A DNA stretch of 26,304 nt from an uncultured Lachnospiraceae bacterium. Its GTDB lineage: Bacteria > Bacillota > Clostridia > Lachnospirales > Lachnospiraceae. How positions within the stretch are numbered: the stretch's first letter is position 1; every line of letters starts with the position of its first letter. The position numbers and the translations under genes are program-made. The stretch is from contig CAJUJR010000042.1 of NCBI GenBank assembly GCA_910586605.1, forward strand, positions 1-26,304, read 5' to 3'. The notes beneath the pieces are model-generated. The model saw only the letters and a program-made list of their open reading frames with translations. It made no database searches and was not told the origin of the DNA. Shown here piece after piece: positions 6,519 to 13,391 of this stretch.

Positions 6519-9287
6519 TTATTTCACTTTTACAGTTTTTAATTTAGACCAGCCAGAGGTGATTTTCTTATTTTTCCCACTGACTTTAATTGTTTTATAA
6601 GTGCGTATCCTGAAATAGTATTTTTTGTTTCGTTTTTTAACTGTAAAGGTTTTTGAGGTTTTATTCTTCTTTGTGAATATGGTCTTTCTTGATTTCTTTG
6701 CAAAATTCTTTTTAGAAGAATATTGGATTTCATAGCCTGTTATCTGTTTGGGCTGTTTTTTCCACTTTACAGTGAACCCTTTCTTTGTTGGCATTACCTT
6801 AGAGATGGAAGTGCCTTTTGGCGTGATGGTATATGACAGGTGGGAAGTGCCTTCATAATTGCCGTCTAATGTTACCATAACATGGTAAATTCCAGGGTTT
6901 TTCATGCCTTTTGCATAGGAAAGAGTGTAGTCTGTATTAAGTTTTAGTGGGGTATTGTTACTGTCCTTTACTGTAACAGGAGGGTGTTGTGTCTTGCCGT
7001 TATAAGTGCCTGTTGATTTTGACAGGTGTATGTTATTTACTGCATGAATTTCTGTATTGCTGGTTGGGGCATTGCATACCATACAGTAACAGATAATGCT
7101 TCCGTTGCTTTTGGTTGTGGCTTTTTCAGTAATGGGAGTTCCTGGAGTATGCCCGGTTGCCGGTACGATAATGTTATCCTGCATGGTTTCGCTGCACAGC
7201 CGGCATTCGGTATGGCCAAGACCGTCCGTGGTACAGCTTGGGGCATGTTCTTTTGTTCCATTAAAAAGGATGTCAGGCGCTTCTTCGCAGGCTTTTCTGG
7301 AAATAGTAATGGTAACAGAGGAAGCAATATAATCTGCGGCATTTCCTGCTGTATATTCTGCGGTGGCATTGACGGAACTGCCTGCAGGGATTGTTTTATC
7401 GCCGTCTTTTTTGCTCCAGACCCATCCGTTCGGAAGAGGAGCTTCTGAAACTGTTTTTATTGTATTTTCTACCTGCAAAGTCTGCTGCGGCGTATTTGGC
7501 GGGACATTTTGCTTAAAAATAGCGGTTAGTGCCCTGTTTCCCTTGGCCGTAAAAGTATATTCTGCATCTGTACTTACCGTTTTTCCATCTTCCGTCCATG
7601 CTGTAAAGGTGTATCCTGCATGGGCGACAGCTTTGACAGTGACAGTTTCCCCTGCCTTAGTTTCTATTGATTTGGAAACAGTACCGCTTTTTGCCGGCAT
7701 AACATCTGTTTTAATGGTAATTAAGTGGTTTTCTGCCGGGACAGATGGTTTCCATGGAGTGGCTGGTTTCCCTGAAGCAGCTGGTTTTTGGATTGCTTCA
7801 TAGATTTGTTCCAGGGTAACAGCACATGATGGCATAATAAATTGGTTCTCTGTGACAATAATTGTATCAGGCGCTGCTTTCCAGCCTTTAAAGTGCATTC
7901 CGTCCGGCGGCGTTTCTGGCGAAAGGGTTACGGTTTCGCCTTCTGCATAATAAGTGGTAGTATTTCCTGACGCTTTTTTTATAGTGACAGGATAGACTAA
8001 TTGATAAGAAGTATTATATATTTTTTCCCCTCTTTTGATGATTCCGGTACCGGTACAGTTCACATTTCCGGCGTTTTCTGGCAGGATAAGCGTCCCGTTG
8101 TTTATAAAAGAGCCGTCTGTAGTATTTAGCTTCATATTGTCTGGTATGGTTAAAACAGCATTTTCATGTACCGTTATGGAAGAGCCGGTTGTGGCAGTGA
8201 AAGAGCCTGCCTCTGGGAGGGTTAGGTTTTCGGTAATTTCCATATTTCCATAGAGCTGTCCGGAATCTCCTAAAAATACAATGCAGTCCTCTTTCGGGAT
8301 TTTTTCATAAGACGCAATGGAATTTGCTGAAATAATGCTGTTTGAAATTGACATGTTTACGCCCATAATGGCGGGATAACTTTCTGAGGTGTTAGAAACA
8401 GTTATCTGTGGGGGCTGTGTACTGCCTGCAATATGGATATTCTTTGCATAGAGGCATACAGAATCAGATTTACAAGAAAGCTTGCCGCCGGTAATGTTAA
8501 TTGTTTCAGATTCCGGATTGTCTAAACCTGCGCCTTGGATAAATATTCCTGCAAAAGCTGAGTTTAGCGTTATATCCCCGCCAGAGATATTGACAGTCTG
8601 GTCTTCGGTTGCACCAACGCTTGTGACATAAAAGCCGCATTCGCTTGTGGTGATATCAATTTTTCCTCCGCTTATATTTACCGGGCCTTCAATTGTGTAA
8701 ATCCCAGAGATTGCAGGGACATCCTCTGGGGTATGGATTTTTAAAGAGCCATCCAGCATAGAAAAGCCGTCCCGTATAACAGCAAGCGGGATGTTAGTTT
8801 CAATGCTGCCTGATTCAATGGTAACGCTTCTTCCGCCAAAACCAAAAGGAGAATTTGTTGTTGTTACCGGAGCGCTAGTCCTAATCTGAAGGCTTCCTTC
8901 CCCTTCTTCCTTTATGGTATAGTCTCCTACAGTATCTGTGCCGTTGCAAAAAATCATTACATTAAATGCTTGGCTTGTTGTTTCCAGGATGTTTTTCCCT
9001 TTCAGGATAATGGTGACATTACAGTTGTTGTTTACTGCATTATCAAAGGACAGGAGGCTTGCGGTATCTGCTCGGATGTAACAGTTTGTCAGTGTCAGTG
9101 TGCCGCCTCCTGCTGCATCAGGCTGCCATTCCCAGCCTTCTTCTTCGTTTTTATCTGCGATGCCGGACAATGCCAGGAGTTCTGTCCTGGTTGGGGACAG
9201 TGTTTCTTCGGCTGCTTTGGCAGCCACTGGCAGTGTTCCCATAATAATGGCCAGTGATAGTAGTATGCTGATGATTTTTCTTTTCAT
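6519..9287 (-). CDS. Large secreted mosaic protein (beta-helix-like, InlB-like repeats, Cys-pair repeat, Fn3)
   Basis: 922-residue secreted protein. The ATG at 9287 follows AAAGGCGGA and begins a clear signal peptide (MKRKIISILLSLAIIMG..., cleavage likely after AKA, ~residue 25). Residues ~50-430 are repetitive short beta strands (VNISGGKIDI, INITGGKL, VNISGGDITL), as in parallel beta-helix or carbohydrate-binding modules. Two regions (~445-505 and ~525-605) with YYAEGETVTL...FKGWK and GYTFTAWTED match the InlB-type 'bacterial repeat'. A segment near 690-750 has paired cysteines (CTTDGLGHTECRLCSE, GHTPGT, ICYCMVC). An Ig/MBG-like region (TYNGKTQHPPVTVKD) and a lysine-rich Fn3-like C-terminus follow. 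There is no LPXTG, SLH or choline-binding motif, so it is probably released or held by the basic tail. The role is likely adhesion or glycan binding; no catalytic residues were recognised. Confidence 0.85.
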   Translation of the reverse strand: MKRKIISILLSLAIIMGTLPVAAKAAEETLSPTRTELLALSGIADKNEEEGWEWQPDAAGGGTLTLTNCYIRADTASLLSFDNAVNNNCNVTIILKGKNILETTSQAFNVMIFCNGTDTVGDYTIKEEGEGSLQIRTSAPVTTTNSPFGFGGRSVTIESGSIETNIPLAVIRDGFSMLDGSLKIHTPEDVPAISGIYTIEGPVNISGGKIDITTSECGFYVTSVGATEDQTVNISGGDITLNSAFAGIFIQGAGLDNPESETINITGGKLSCKSDSVCLYAKNIHIAGSTQPPQITVSNTSESYPAIMGVNMSISNSIISANSIASYEKIPKEDCIVFLGDSGQLYGNMEITENLTLPEAGSFTATTGSSITVHENAVLTIPDNMKLNTTDGSFINNGTLILPENAGNVNCTGTGIIKRGEKIYNTSYQLVYPVTIKKASGNTTTYYAEGETVTLSPETPPDGMHFKGWKAAPDTIIVTENQFIMPSCAVTLEQIYEAIQKPAASGKPATPWKPSVPAENHLITIKTDVMPAKSGTVSKSIETKAGETVTVKAVAHAGYTFTAWTEDGKTVSTDAEYTFTAKGNRALTAIFKQNVPPNTPQQTLQVENTIKTVSEAPLPNGWVWSKKDGDKTIPAGSSVNATAEYTAGNAADYIASSVTITISRKACEEAPDILFNGTKEHAPSCTTDGLGHTECRLCSETMQDNIIVPATGHTPGTPITEKATTKSNGSIICYCMVCNAPTSNTEIHAVNNIHLSKSTGTYNGKTQHPPVTVKDSNNTPLKLNTDYTLSYAKGMKNPGIYHVMVTLDGNYEGTSHLSYTITPKGTSISKVMPTKKGFTVKWKKQPKQITGYEIQYSSKKNFAKKSRKTIFTKKNKTSKTFTVKKRNKKYYFRIRTYKTIKVSGKNKKITSGWSKLKTVKVK

Positions 9288-9330
9288 AAATAATCCGCCT
9301 TTCTTAAATTAAATCTTGTAGTTGGATTTT

Positions 9331-9336
9331 ATTATA
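9331..9336 (-). promoter_or_regulatory. Possible -10 box for the secreted protein gene
   Basis: The minus strand reads TATAAT here, 44 bases upstream of the ATG at 9287. No convincing -35 at standard spacing was found (TTGATA is only 13 bases upstream), so this is a weak call that might depend on an activator. Confidence 0.3.
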
Positions 9337-9467
9337 TGCCGATAGGGATTATCAAGGGGAATGGCTATATCGGTTGATTTTTGACTTAATTGGTTTTTGG
9401 CTATTGCAGCAGGAGGGTAAAACTTCCCTATTGCATTTCTCTTATGGGACGATGTAGTATATTACTA

Positions 9468-9625
9468 AGGAACTGTAAATAAATTATTTTATCATTTTGC
9501 TTGTCTATTTCTTCGATTGCACATTTCAAAAATCCTCAGCGTAGCCCGCTACGCCTACGTTTTTTGAAATGCACCCTCAAAGAAATATCCAGCGCAAGCT
9601 GACAATTAATTTATTTACAGTTCCT
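9468..9625. mobile_element. MITE-like element with 19-bp terminal inverted repeats
   Basis: AGGAACTGTAAATAAATTA at 9468-9486 is matched by its exact reverse complement at 9607-9625. The 158-bp element has no coding capacity. Most of it can fold on itself: GCTTG/CAAGC, TATTTCTT/AAGAAATA, CATTTCAAAAA/TTTTTTGAAATG and a central GCGTAGC-CC-GCTACGC hairpin (9540-9555). TAA flanks GGAACTGT on the left and follows ACAGTTCC on the right, which would fit a TAA target duplication. Such elements are moved by a transposase encoded elsewhere. Degenerate relatives lie at 2104-2199 and 25826-25834. It stands upstream of the LytTR regulator gene. Confidence 0.75.
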
Positions 9626-9719
9626 AAGGCCGCTGAAAACAGTTTGGTTTTAAGGGAGGTTTGTTACAGGGCAGCGTTTTATGCCTGCTTGCGATAGTTC
9701 CTAGGAATGGAGGTTTATG

Positions 9720-10448
9720 ATGAAAATTGCATTGGTTGATGACAATCAGGAAGAACTTGGGATGCTTCTCCAAATGGTGGGGAAACATCTCGATTCTATT
9801 GGAAATAGGGAAATTCAGGTCGAAGCGTTTTATAGTGGGAAAGACTTTTTTGCCGTGTGGGAAACAGGGAAATACCAAATGGTTTTCCTGGACATTTACC
9901 TGAAGGATTGGTTAGGGATTGACATAGCCCGTAAAATCCGGGAAACAGACCGGGAAGTTTACCTGGTGTTTTGTACCTCAAGCAATGGGTTTGCCAGTGA
10001 AAGCTATGAAGTAAATGCCCGGGACTATTTGCTCAAACCGTTTTCGGAGCAGAAAGTAATAAAGCTGCTGCATCAGATGCGCATCCATTGGGAAGAGGGG
10101 AAGGGAAGCCAGGTTACTTTGCCGGATGGGCAGGATGTTTTACTGCGGAATATTATATATACAGAATATTCTAACCATATTGTGACATTTCATAATAAAG
10201 CTGGGGAAAACACCAGGACGAGAATCTCACATGCAAAGCTGGAAGAAATCTTATGCAGCGTTCCATATTTTTTATGTTGTTTTAAGGGCATAATTGTGAA
10301 TTTTTATGAAGTCTGCGATTATAACAAAGATGTTTTGATAATGAGCGATGGGAGTAGAGTTCCGGTTAGCCGGAGAAAGGCAAAAGAAGTTGGGGATGCC
10401 TGGGTAAAATTCTGTTTTGAACAAATGCGAAAGGAGATTAATAGATAA
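9720..10448 (+). CDS. LytTR-family response regulator (AgrA-like)
   Basis: 242-residue response regulator. Of two adjacent ATGs (9717, 9720), the second has better spacing to GGAGG (9709-9713). The receiver domain has LVDD (residues 5-8), phospho-acceptor Asp58 (VFLDIYL) and Lys106 (LLKPFS). From about residue 130 a LytTR DNA-binding domain follows, with DVLLRNIIYTEYSNHIV, the FLCCFKGIIVNFYEV segment (counterpart of 'RcHrSyiVNl') and VPVSRRKAKEV. Such regulators bind direct repeats upstream of targets. It overlaps the kinase gene by one base. No AgrB/AgrD-like genes are evident, so the signal is unknown. The neighbouring secreted protein gene is a possible target. Confidence 0.92.
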   Translation: MKIALVDDNQEELGMLLQMVGKHLDSIGNREIQVEAFYSGKDFFAVWETGKYQMVFLDIYLKDWLGIDIARKIRETDREVYLVFCTSSNGFASESYEVNARDYLLKPFSEQKVIKLLHQMRIHWEEGKGSQVTLPDGQDVLLRNIIYTEYSNHIVTFHNKAGENTRTRISHAKLEEILCSVPYFLCCFKGIIVNFYEVCDYNKDVLIMSDGSRVPVSRRKAKEVGDAWVKFCFEQMRKEINR

Positions 10449-11779
10449 TGTTTCCTTGCTACCGCATTGTTGAAATTATATTGTATTCGTTAATTAATTT
10501 TATACCGTTTTTGGTTTTGGCATTATATGCGTTTTATGGAAGCCTGAGGTTTCCCAAACCGATTACTTTGTTTCTGGTGGTGATATTGTCTTTGCTGCAA
10601 GCCGGCTGTGGGTTTCTGGCAACACTGCTATTGCCGGAAGAAAAAGGGATGCTTAATGTTCTAAGTACGTCTGTTTATTTTCTGTTTTATTTTATAGCGG
10701 TTAAGGCGCATTTGGGGAAAGTGTTATTTACATTGTTAATGCTTTCCAATATTGCAAATCTTGTCGTGGTGCTTTCTAAATGTGCAGAAGGGCTGATATT
10801 TCCAGAGACGGCAGCACAGCCATACAGATGGTCATTTTCTGTGGTAATGCTTGCAATGGAGTGTATCTTTCTTATCCCATTGTATTTTTATATTCGCCGT
10901 TTTTTTACTGAAATGATGAAAAAAGAGGAAAAACTTTCTGTATGGCGTTATTTATGGGCGATTCCGGCGACATTTTACTTGATTTGGTCTTATCATCTTT
11001 ATGGTGGCACGCAGAGCGCCCTGGAACAATCGCTGAATCCCGCAAATGCCTTTTTTTTGTTGTGTATTAATTTGGGAGCCTTTCTGGTATATCATATTGT
11101 AGTGTGCCTGATGGATGAATATGATAAAAATTTCGCCCTAAAAGCCAAGAATGCCCAGCTTGCCCTGCAAAAACTGCAATATGAGAATATGAAAAATAAG
11201 ATTTCAGAAACGAGGCAGGCCAGGCACGACCTTCACCATCATATTGCCGTCCTGTCAGGATATCTGCATGATGGAAGATTGGAAGAGCTGGAAAGTTATC
11301 TTGCCGGTTACCTAAATTCTATGCCGGATGACAGTTCTATAGTGTTCTGCCAGAATTATGAGGTAAACCTGCTGCTGTGTTATTTTTCACAGCAGGCAAA
11401 AGAAAGACAGGTTGATTTTCTGGTACATGCCGATATCCCGGAGAATCTTGGTGTAGATGAAGTTGATATTTCTGTTCTTCTTGGCAATCTACTGGAAAAT
11501 GCACTGGACGCTTGTATTTTAGAGGAAAATATCCATAAAAAAATTGTTGTAAGAGGACAGACAAAGAATAATACGTTGTTTCTTACGATAGATAATACAT
11601 TTCATGGGAAGGTTAAAAAAGATAAGAATGGGAGGTATCTTTCTTCAAAGCATGAGGGGGAGGGGATTGGTATTGAATCGGCAAAGCAGATTGTGCTGTG
11701 TTACCATGGTATATTCCAAGTAGACTGTGAAGATGGGTTATTCTGTGTGTCTGTTATGCTGCCATTGGACAGGGATTGA
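10448..11779 (+). CDS. GHKL-type sensor histidine kinase (AgrC-like)
   Basis: 443-residue kinase. ATG 10448 overlaps the regulator's TAA by one base, with AAGGAG at 10431-10436. Residues 1-225 contain about six membrane helices and very short loops, the AgrC-like sensor type that reads peptides or other ligands within the membrane. A coiled linker (residues ~226-255) leads to the H-box RQARHDLHHHIAVLSGYL (His260), the N-box LLGNLLENALDACI and the G-box GEGIGIESAKQIV, all of the HPK10/GHKL subfamily. It pairs with the LytTR regulator. No terminator was seen before the mglB promoter region. Confidence 0.92.
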   Translation: MFPCYRIVEIILYSLINFIPFLVLALYAFYGSLRFPKPITLFLVVILSLLQAGCGFLATLLLPEEKGMLNVLSTSVYFLFYFIAVKAHLGKVLFTLLMLSNIANLVVVLSKCAEGLIFPETAAQPYRWSFSVVMLAMECIFLIPLYFYIRRFFTEMMKKEEKLSVWRYLWAIPATFYLIWSYHLYGGTQSALEQSLNPANAFFLLCINLGAFLVYHIVVCLMDEYDKNFALKAKNAQLALQKLQYENMKNKISETRQARHDLHHHIAVLSGYLHDGRLEELESYLAGYLNSMPDDSSIVFCQNYEVNLLLCYFSQQAKERQVDFLVHADIPENLGVDEVDISVLLGNLLENALDACILEENIHKKIVVRGQTKNNTLFLTIDNTFHGKVKKDKNGRYLSSKHEGEGIGIESAKQIVLCYHGIFQVDCEDGLFCVSVMLPLDRD

Positions 11780-11931
11780 TGAAATTGTATATAAAACAAT
11801 GGGATAAATGCTTAAAATTGTTAGATATTACCAATAAAATCTTAAAAATTTCAATGAGAAACGTAAAATATTCTATGTTTTCTTCCGATAGAATCCGATA
11901 TACTGTCAACATCAACAAAAAACACGCATGA
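11779..11931 (+). CDS. Possible 50-residue peptide overlapping the kinase stop
   Basis: An open frame starts at ATG 11779, sharing TGATG with the kinase stop, and ends at TGA 11929-11931. The product would be 50 residues, basic (about nine Lys and four Arg), with one cysteine at position 11 and no clear signal peptide. AGGGA lies only 3-4 bases upstream. The position recalls peptide genes next to AgrC-type kinases, but the sequence does not look like AgrD. The frame also covers the putative mglB promoter in AT-rich DNA, so it may be chance. Confidence 0.2.
   Translation: MKLYIKQWDKCLKLLDITNKILKISMRNVKYSMFSSDRIRYTVNINKKHA
11811..11904 (+). promoter_or_regulatory. Putative activated promoter of the mglBAC operon
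   Basis: TATACT at 11899-11904 is a fair -10 box, but the base run 17 upstream (TGTTTT at 11876-11881) is a poor -35, as expected for an activator-dependent promoter. Further upstream, CTTAAAA occurs twice, at 11811 and 11841, 30 bp (about three helical turns) apart. This could be a binding site for the YesN-like regulator encoded downstream. All of it is inference from weak motifs. Confidence 0.35.
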
Positions 11932-11938
11932 ATGCGTG
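11923..11938 (+). other. Hairpin in the mglB 5' leader
   Basis: CACGCAT-GA-ATGCGTG forms a 7-bp perfect stem a few bases before the ribosome site (GGAAGGGAG) of mglB. If transcription starts near 11911, the hairpin is close to the mRNA 5' end, where it could slow decay. Confidence 0.4.
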
Positions 11939-11960
11939 AGAACGGAAGGGAGAAAAAATT

Positions 11961-13262
11961 ATGAAGAAAAAAATTATTTCATTGACAATGGCACTTGTAC
12001 TTGGCCTTTCGCTTACCGCATGTGGAGACGACAGTGGTTCTAAAGATTCTACATCAGGCGGCAAGTCAGACGCTACATCGGATAAGGGTTCTTCCTCATC
12101 AGTGGCGAATAAAGATAAGCCATTGGTTTGGTTTAACCGTCAGCCATCCAACAGTTCTACCGGAGAACTGGATCAGACAGCTTTGAACTTTAATAAGGAT
12201 ACTTATTATGTAGGGTTTGATGCAAACCAGGGCGCTGAACTCCAAGGGACGATGGTTAAGGATTATATCGAGAAAAATATTGATAAAATTGACCGTAATG
12301 GAGATGGGGTAATCGGTTATGTGCTTGCTATCGGCGATATTGGGCATAACGATTCTATCGCGCGTACAAGAGGTGTCCGCAAGGCGCTTGGCACAGGCGT
12401 TGAAAAAGACGGTGACGTAAATAGCGACCCTGTTGGTACAAATACAGATGGTTCTTCCAAAGCAGTACAGGATGGAAGCCTTGAGATTGGCGGAAAGACA
12501 TATAAAGTCCGTGAACTTGCTTCCCAGGAAATGAAAAACTCTGCTGGTGCAACATGGGATGCTGCTACTGCTGGTAATGCAATTGGCACATGGTCTTCTT
12601 CTTTTGGGAAGGAAATCGATGTTGTTGTATCTAATAATGATGGAATGGGCATGTCAATGTTTAATGCATGGTCTAAAGAACAGAAGGTTCCAACCTTTGG
12701 CTACGATGCAAACAACGATGCAGTAGCTGCTATCGCAGACGGTTATGGCGGAACAATCAGCCAGCATGCAGACGTGCAGGCATATCTGACACTCCGCGTC
12801 CTCCGTAATGCATTAGATGGGGTAGACATTGATACCGGTATTGGCACAAAAGATGATGCAGGCAACGTTTTATCAGAGGATGTTTATGTATACAAAGAGG
12901 ATGAACGTTCTTACTATGCTTTGAATGTTGCAGTTACGGCTGATAACTACAATGACTTTACAGACTCTACAAAGGTGTATGAGCCAGTATCCTCCCAGCT
13001 TGATGAAGGCGCGCATGCTTCTAAAAAGGTATGGCTGAATATTTACAATGCATCTGATAACTTCTTAAGCTCAACATATCAGCCTCTTCTTCAGAATTAT
13101 GATGACCTTCTTAATCTTGAGGTTGAATATATTGGTGGTGACGGACAGACAGAATCCAATATTACAAACCGCCTTGGAAACCCGGGACAGTATGATGCAT
13201 TTGCAATCAATATGGTTAAGACAGACAATGCAGCTTCTTATACAGCTTTGTTAAATCAGTAA
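11961..13262 (+). CDS. mglB: Circularly permuted galactose/glucose-binding lipoprotein
   Basis: 433-residue binding protein for the MglA/MglC transporter. ATG 11961 follows GGAAGGGAG. The signal peptide ends in lipobox LTAC (Cys21); residues 22-52 are a Ser/Gly/Lys linker. The folded part is in permuted order. Residues 54-333 start with PLVWFNRQP (normally the middle of the first lobe) and run to the usual C-terminal end (ALNVAVTADNYNDF). A ~20-residue linker (334-354) follows. Residues 355-433 (VWLNIYNASDNFLS ... AFAINMV ... LLNQ) match the normal N-terminus. By hand alignment, E. coli GGBP sugar ligands Asp14, Phe16, Asn91, His152, Asp154, Arg158, Trp183, Asn211 and Asp236 correspond to Asp366, Phe368, Asn59, His129, Asp131, Arg135, Trp199, Asn226 and Asp249; Asn256 becomes Gln268. 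The calcium loop DRNGDGVIG is at 111-119. Galactose or glucose binding is likely; the permuted fold needs a structural check. Confidence 0.88.
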   Translation: MKKKIISLTMALVLGLSLTACGDDSGSKDSTSGGKSDATSDKGSSSSVANKDKPLVWFNRQPSNSSTGELDQTALNFNKDTYYVGFDANQGAELQGTMVKDYIEKNIDKIDRNGDGVIGYVLAIGDIGHNDSIARTRGVRKALGTGVEKDGDVNSDPVGTNTDGSSKAVQDGSLEIGGKTYKVRELASQEMKNSAGATWDAATAGNAIGTWSSSFGKEIDVVVSNNDGMGMSMFNAWSKEQKVPTFGYDANNDAVAAIADGYGGTISQHADVQAYLTLRVLRNALDGVDIDTGIGTKDDAGNVLSEDVYVYKEDERSYYALNVAVTADNYNDFTDSTKVYEPVSSQLDEGAHASKKVWLNIYNASDNFLSSTYQPLLQNYDDLLNLEVEYIGGDGQTESNITNRLGNPGQYDAFAINMVKTDNAASYTALLNQ

Positions 13263-13284
13263 TTTATAATTAAGCAGGCAAGGT

Positions 13285-13310
13285 ATTAGGGAGAAGAAAT
13301 TCTCCCTAAT
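13285..13310 (+). other. Intercistronic stem-loop between mglB and mglA
   Basis: An 11-bp perfect stem (13285-13295 with 13300-13310) closes a GAAA tetraloop and is not followed by a T-run. It lies 22 bases past the mglB stop. Such a structure can shield the mglB message from 3' exonucleases or cause partial termination, giving more binding protein than transporter, as is usual for ABC importers. A second, weaker pair (AAATAACC 13331-13338 with GGTTATTT 13353-13360) lies just downstream. Confidence 0.55.
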
Positions 13311-13391
13311 CATTATTAGGGACGGCAGATAAATAACCTGTATTTTTTTTTGGGTTATTTTCTGGCAGTTCCTGGATACGGGGTGAAAACT

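Noticed and set aside
7026..7803. Several plus-strand frames opposite the secreted protein gene
   Set aside because: They lack ribosome sites and recognisable domains; the minus-strand frame has a signal peptide and domains throughout.
11961..13262. Reading the mglB product as a fusion or partial duplication of two binding proteins
   Set aside because: Each structural segment of GGBP occurs only once; only the order differs, so circular permutation fits better.
13350..13391. Longer mglA start at a TTG codon
   Set aside because: It lies in a T-rich inverted repeat, has no ribosome site, and ATG 13392 gives the normal MglA length.
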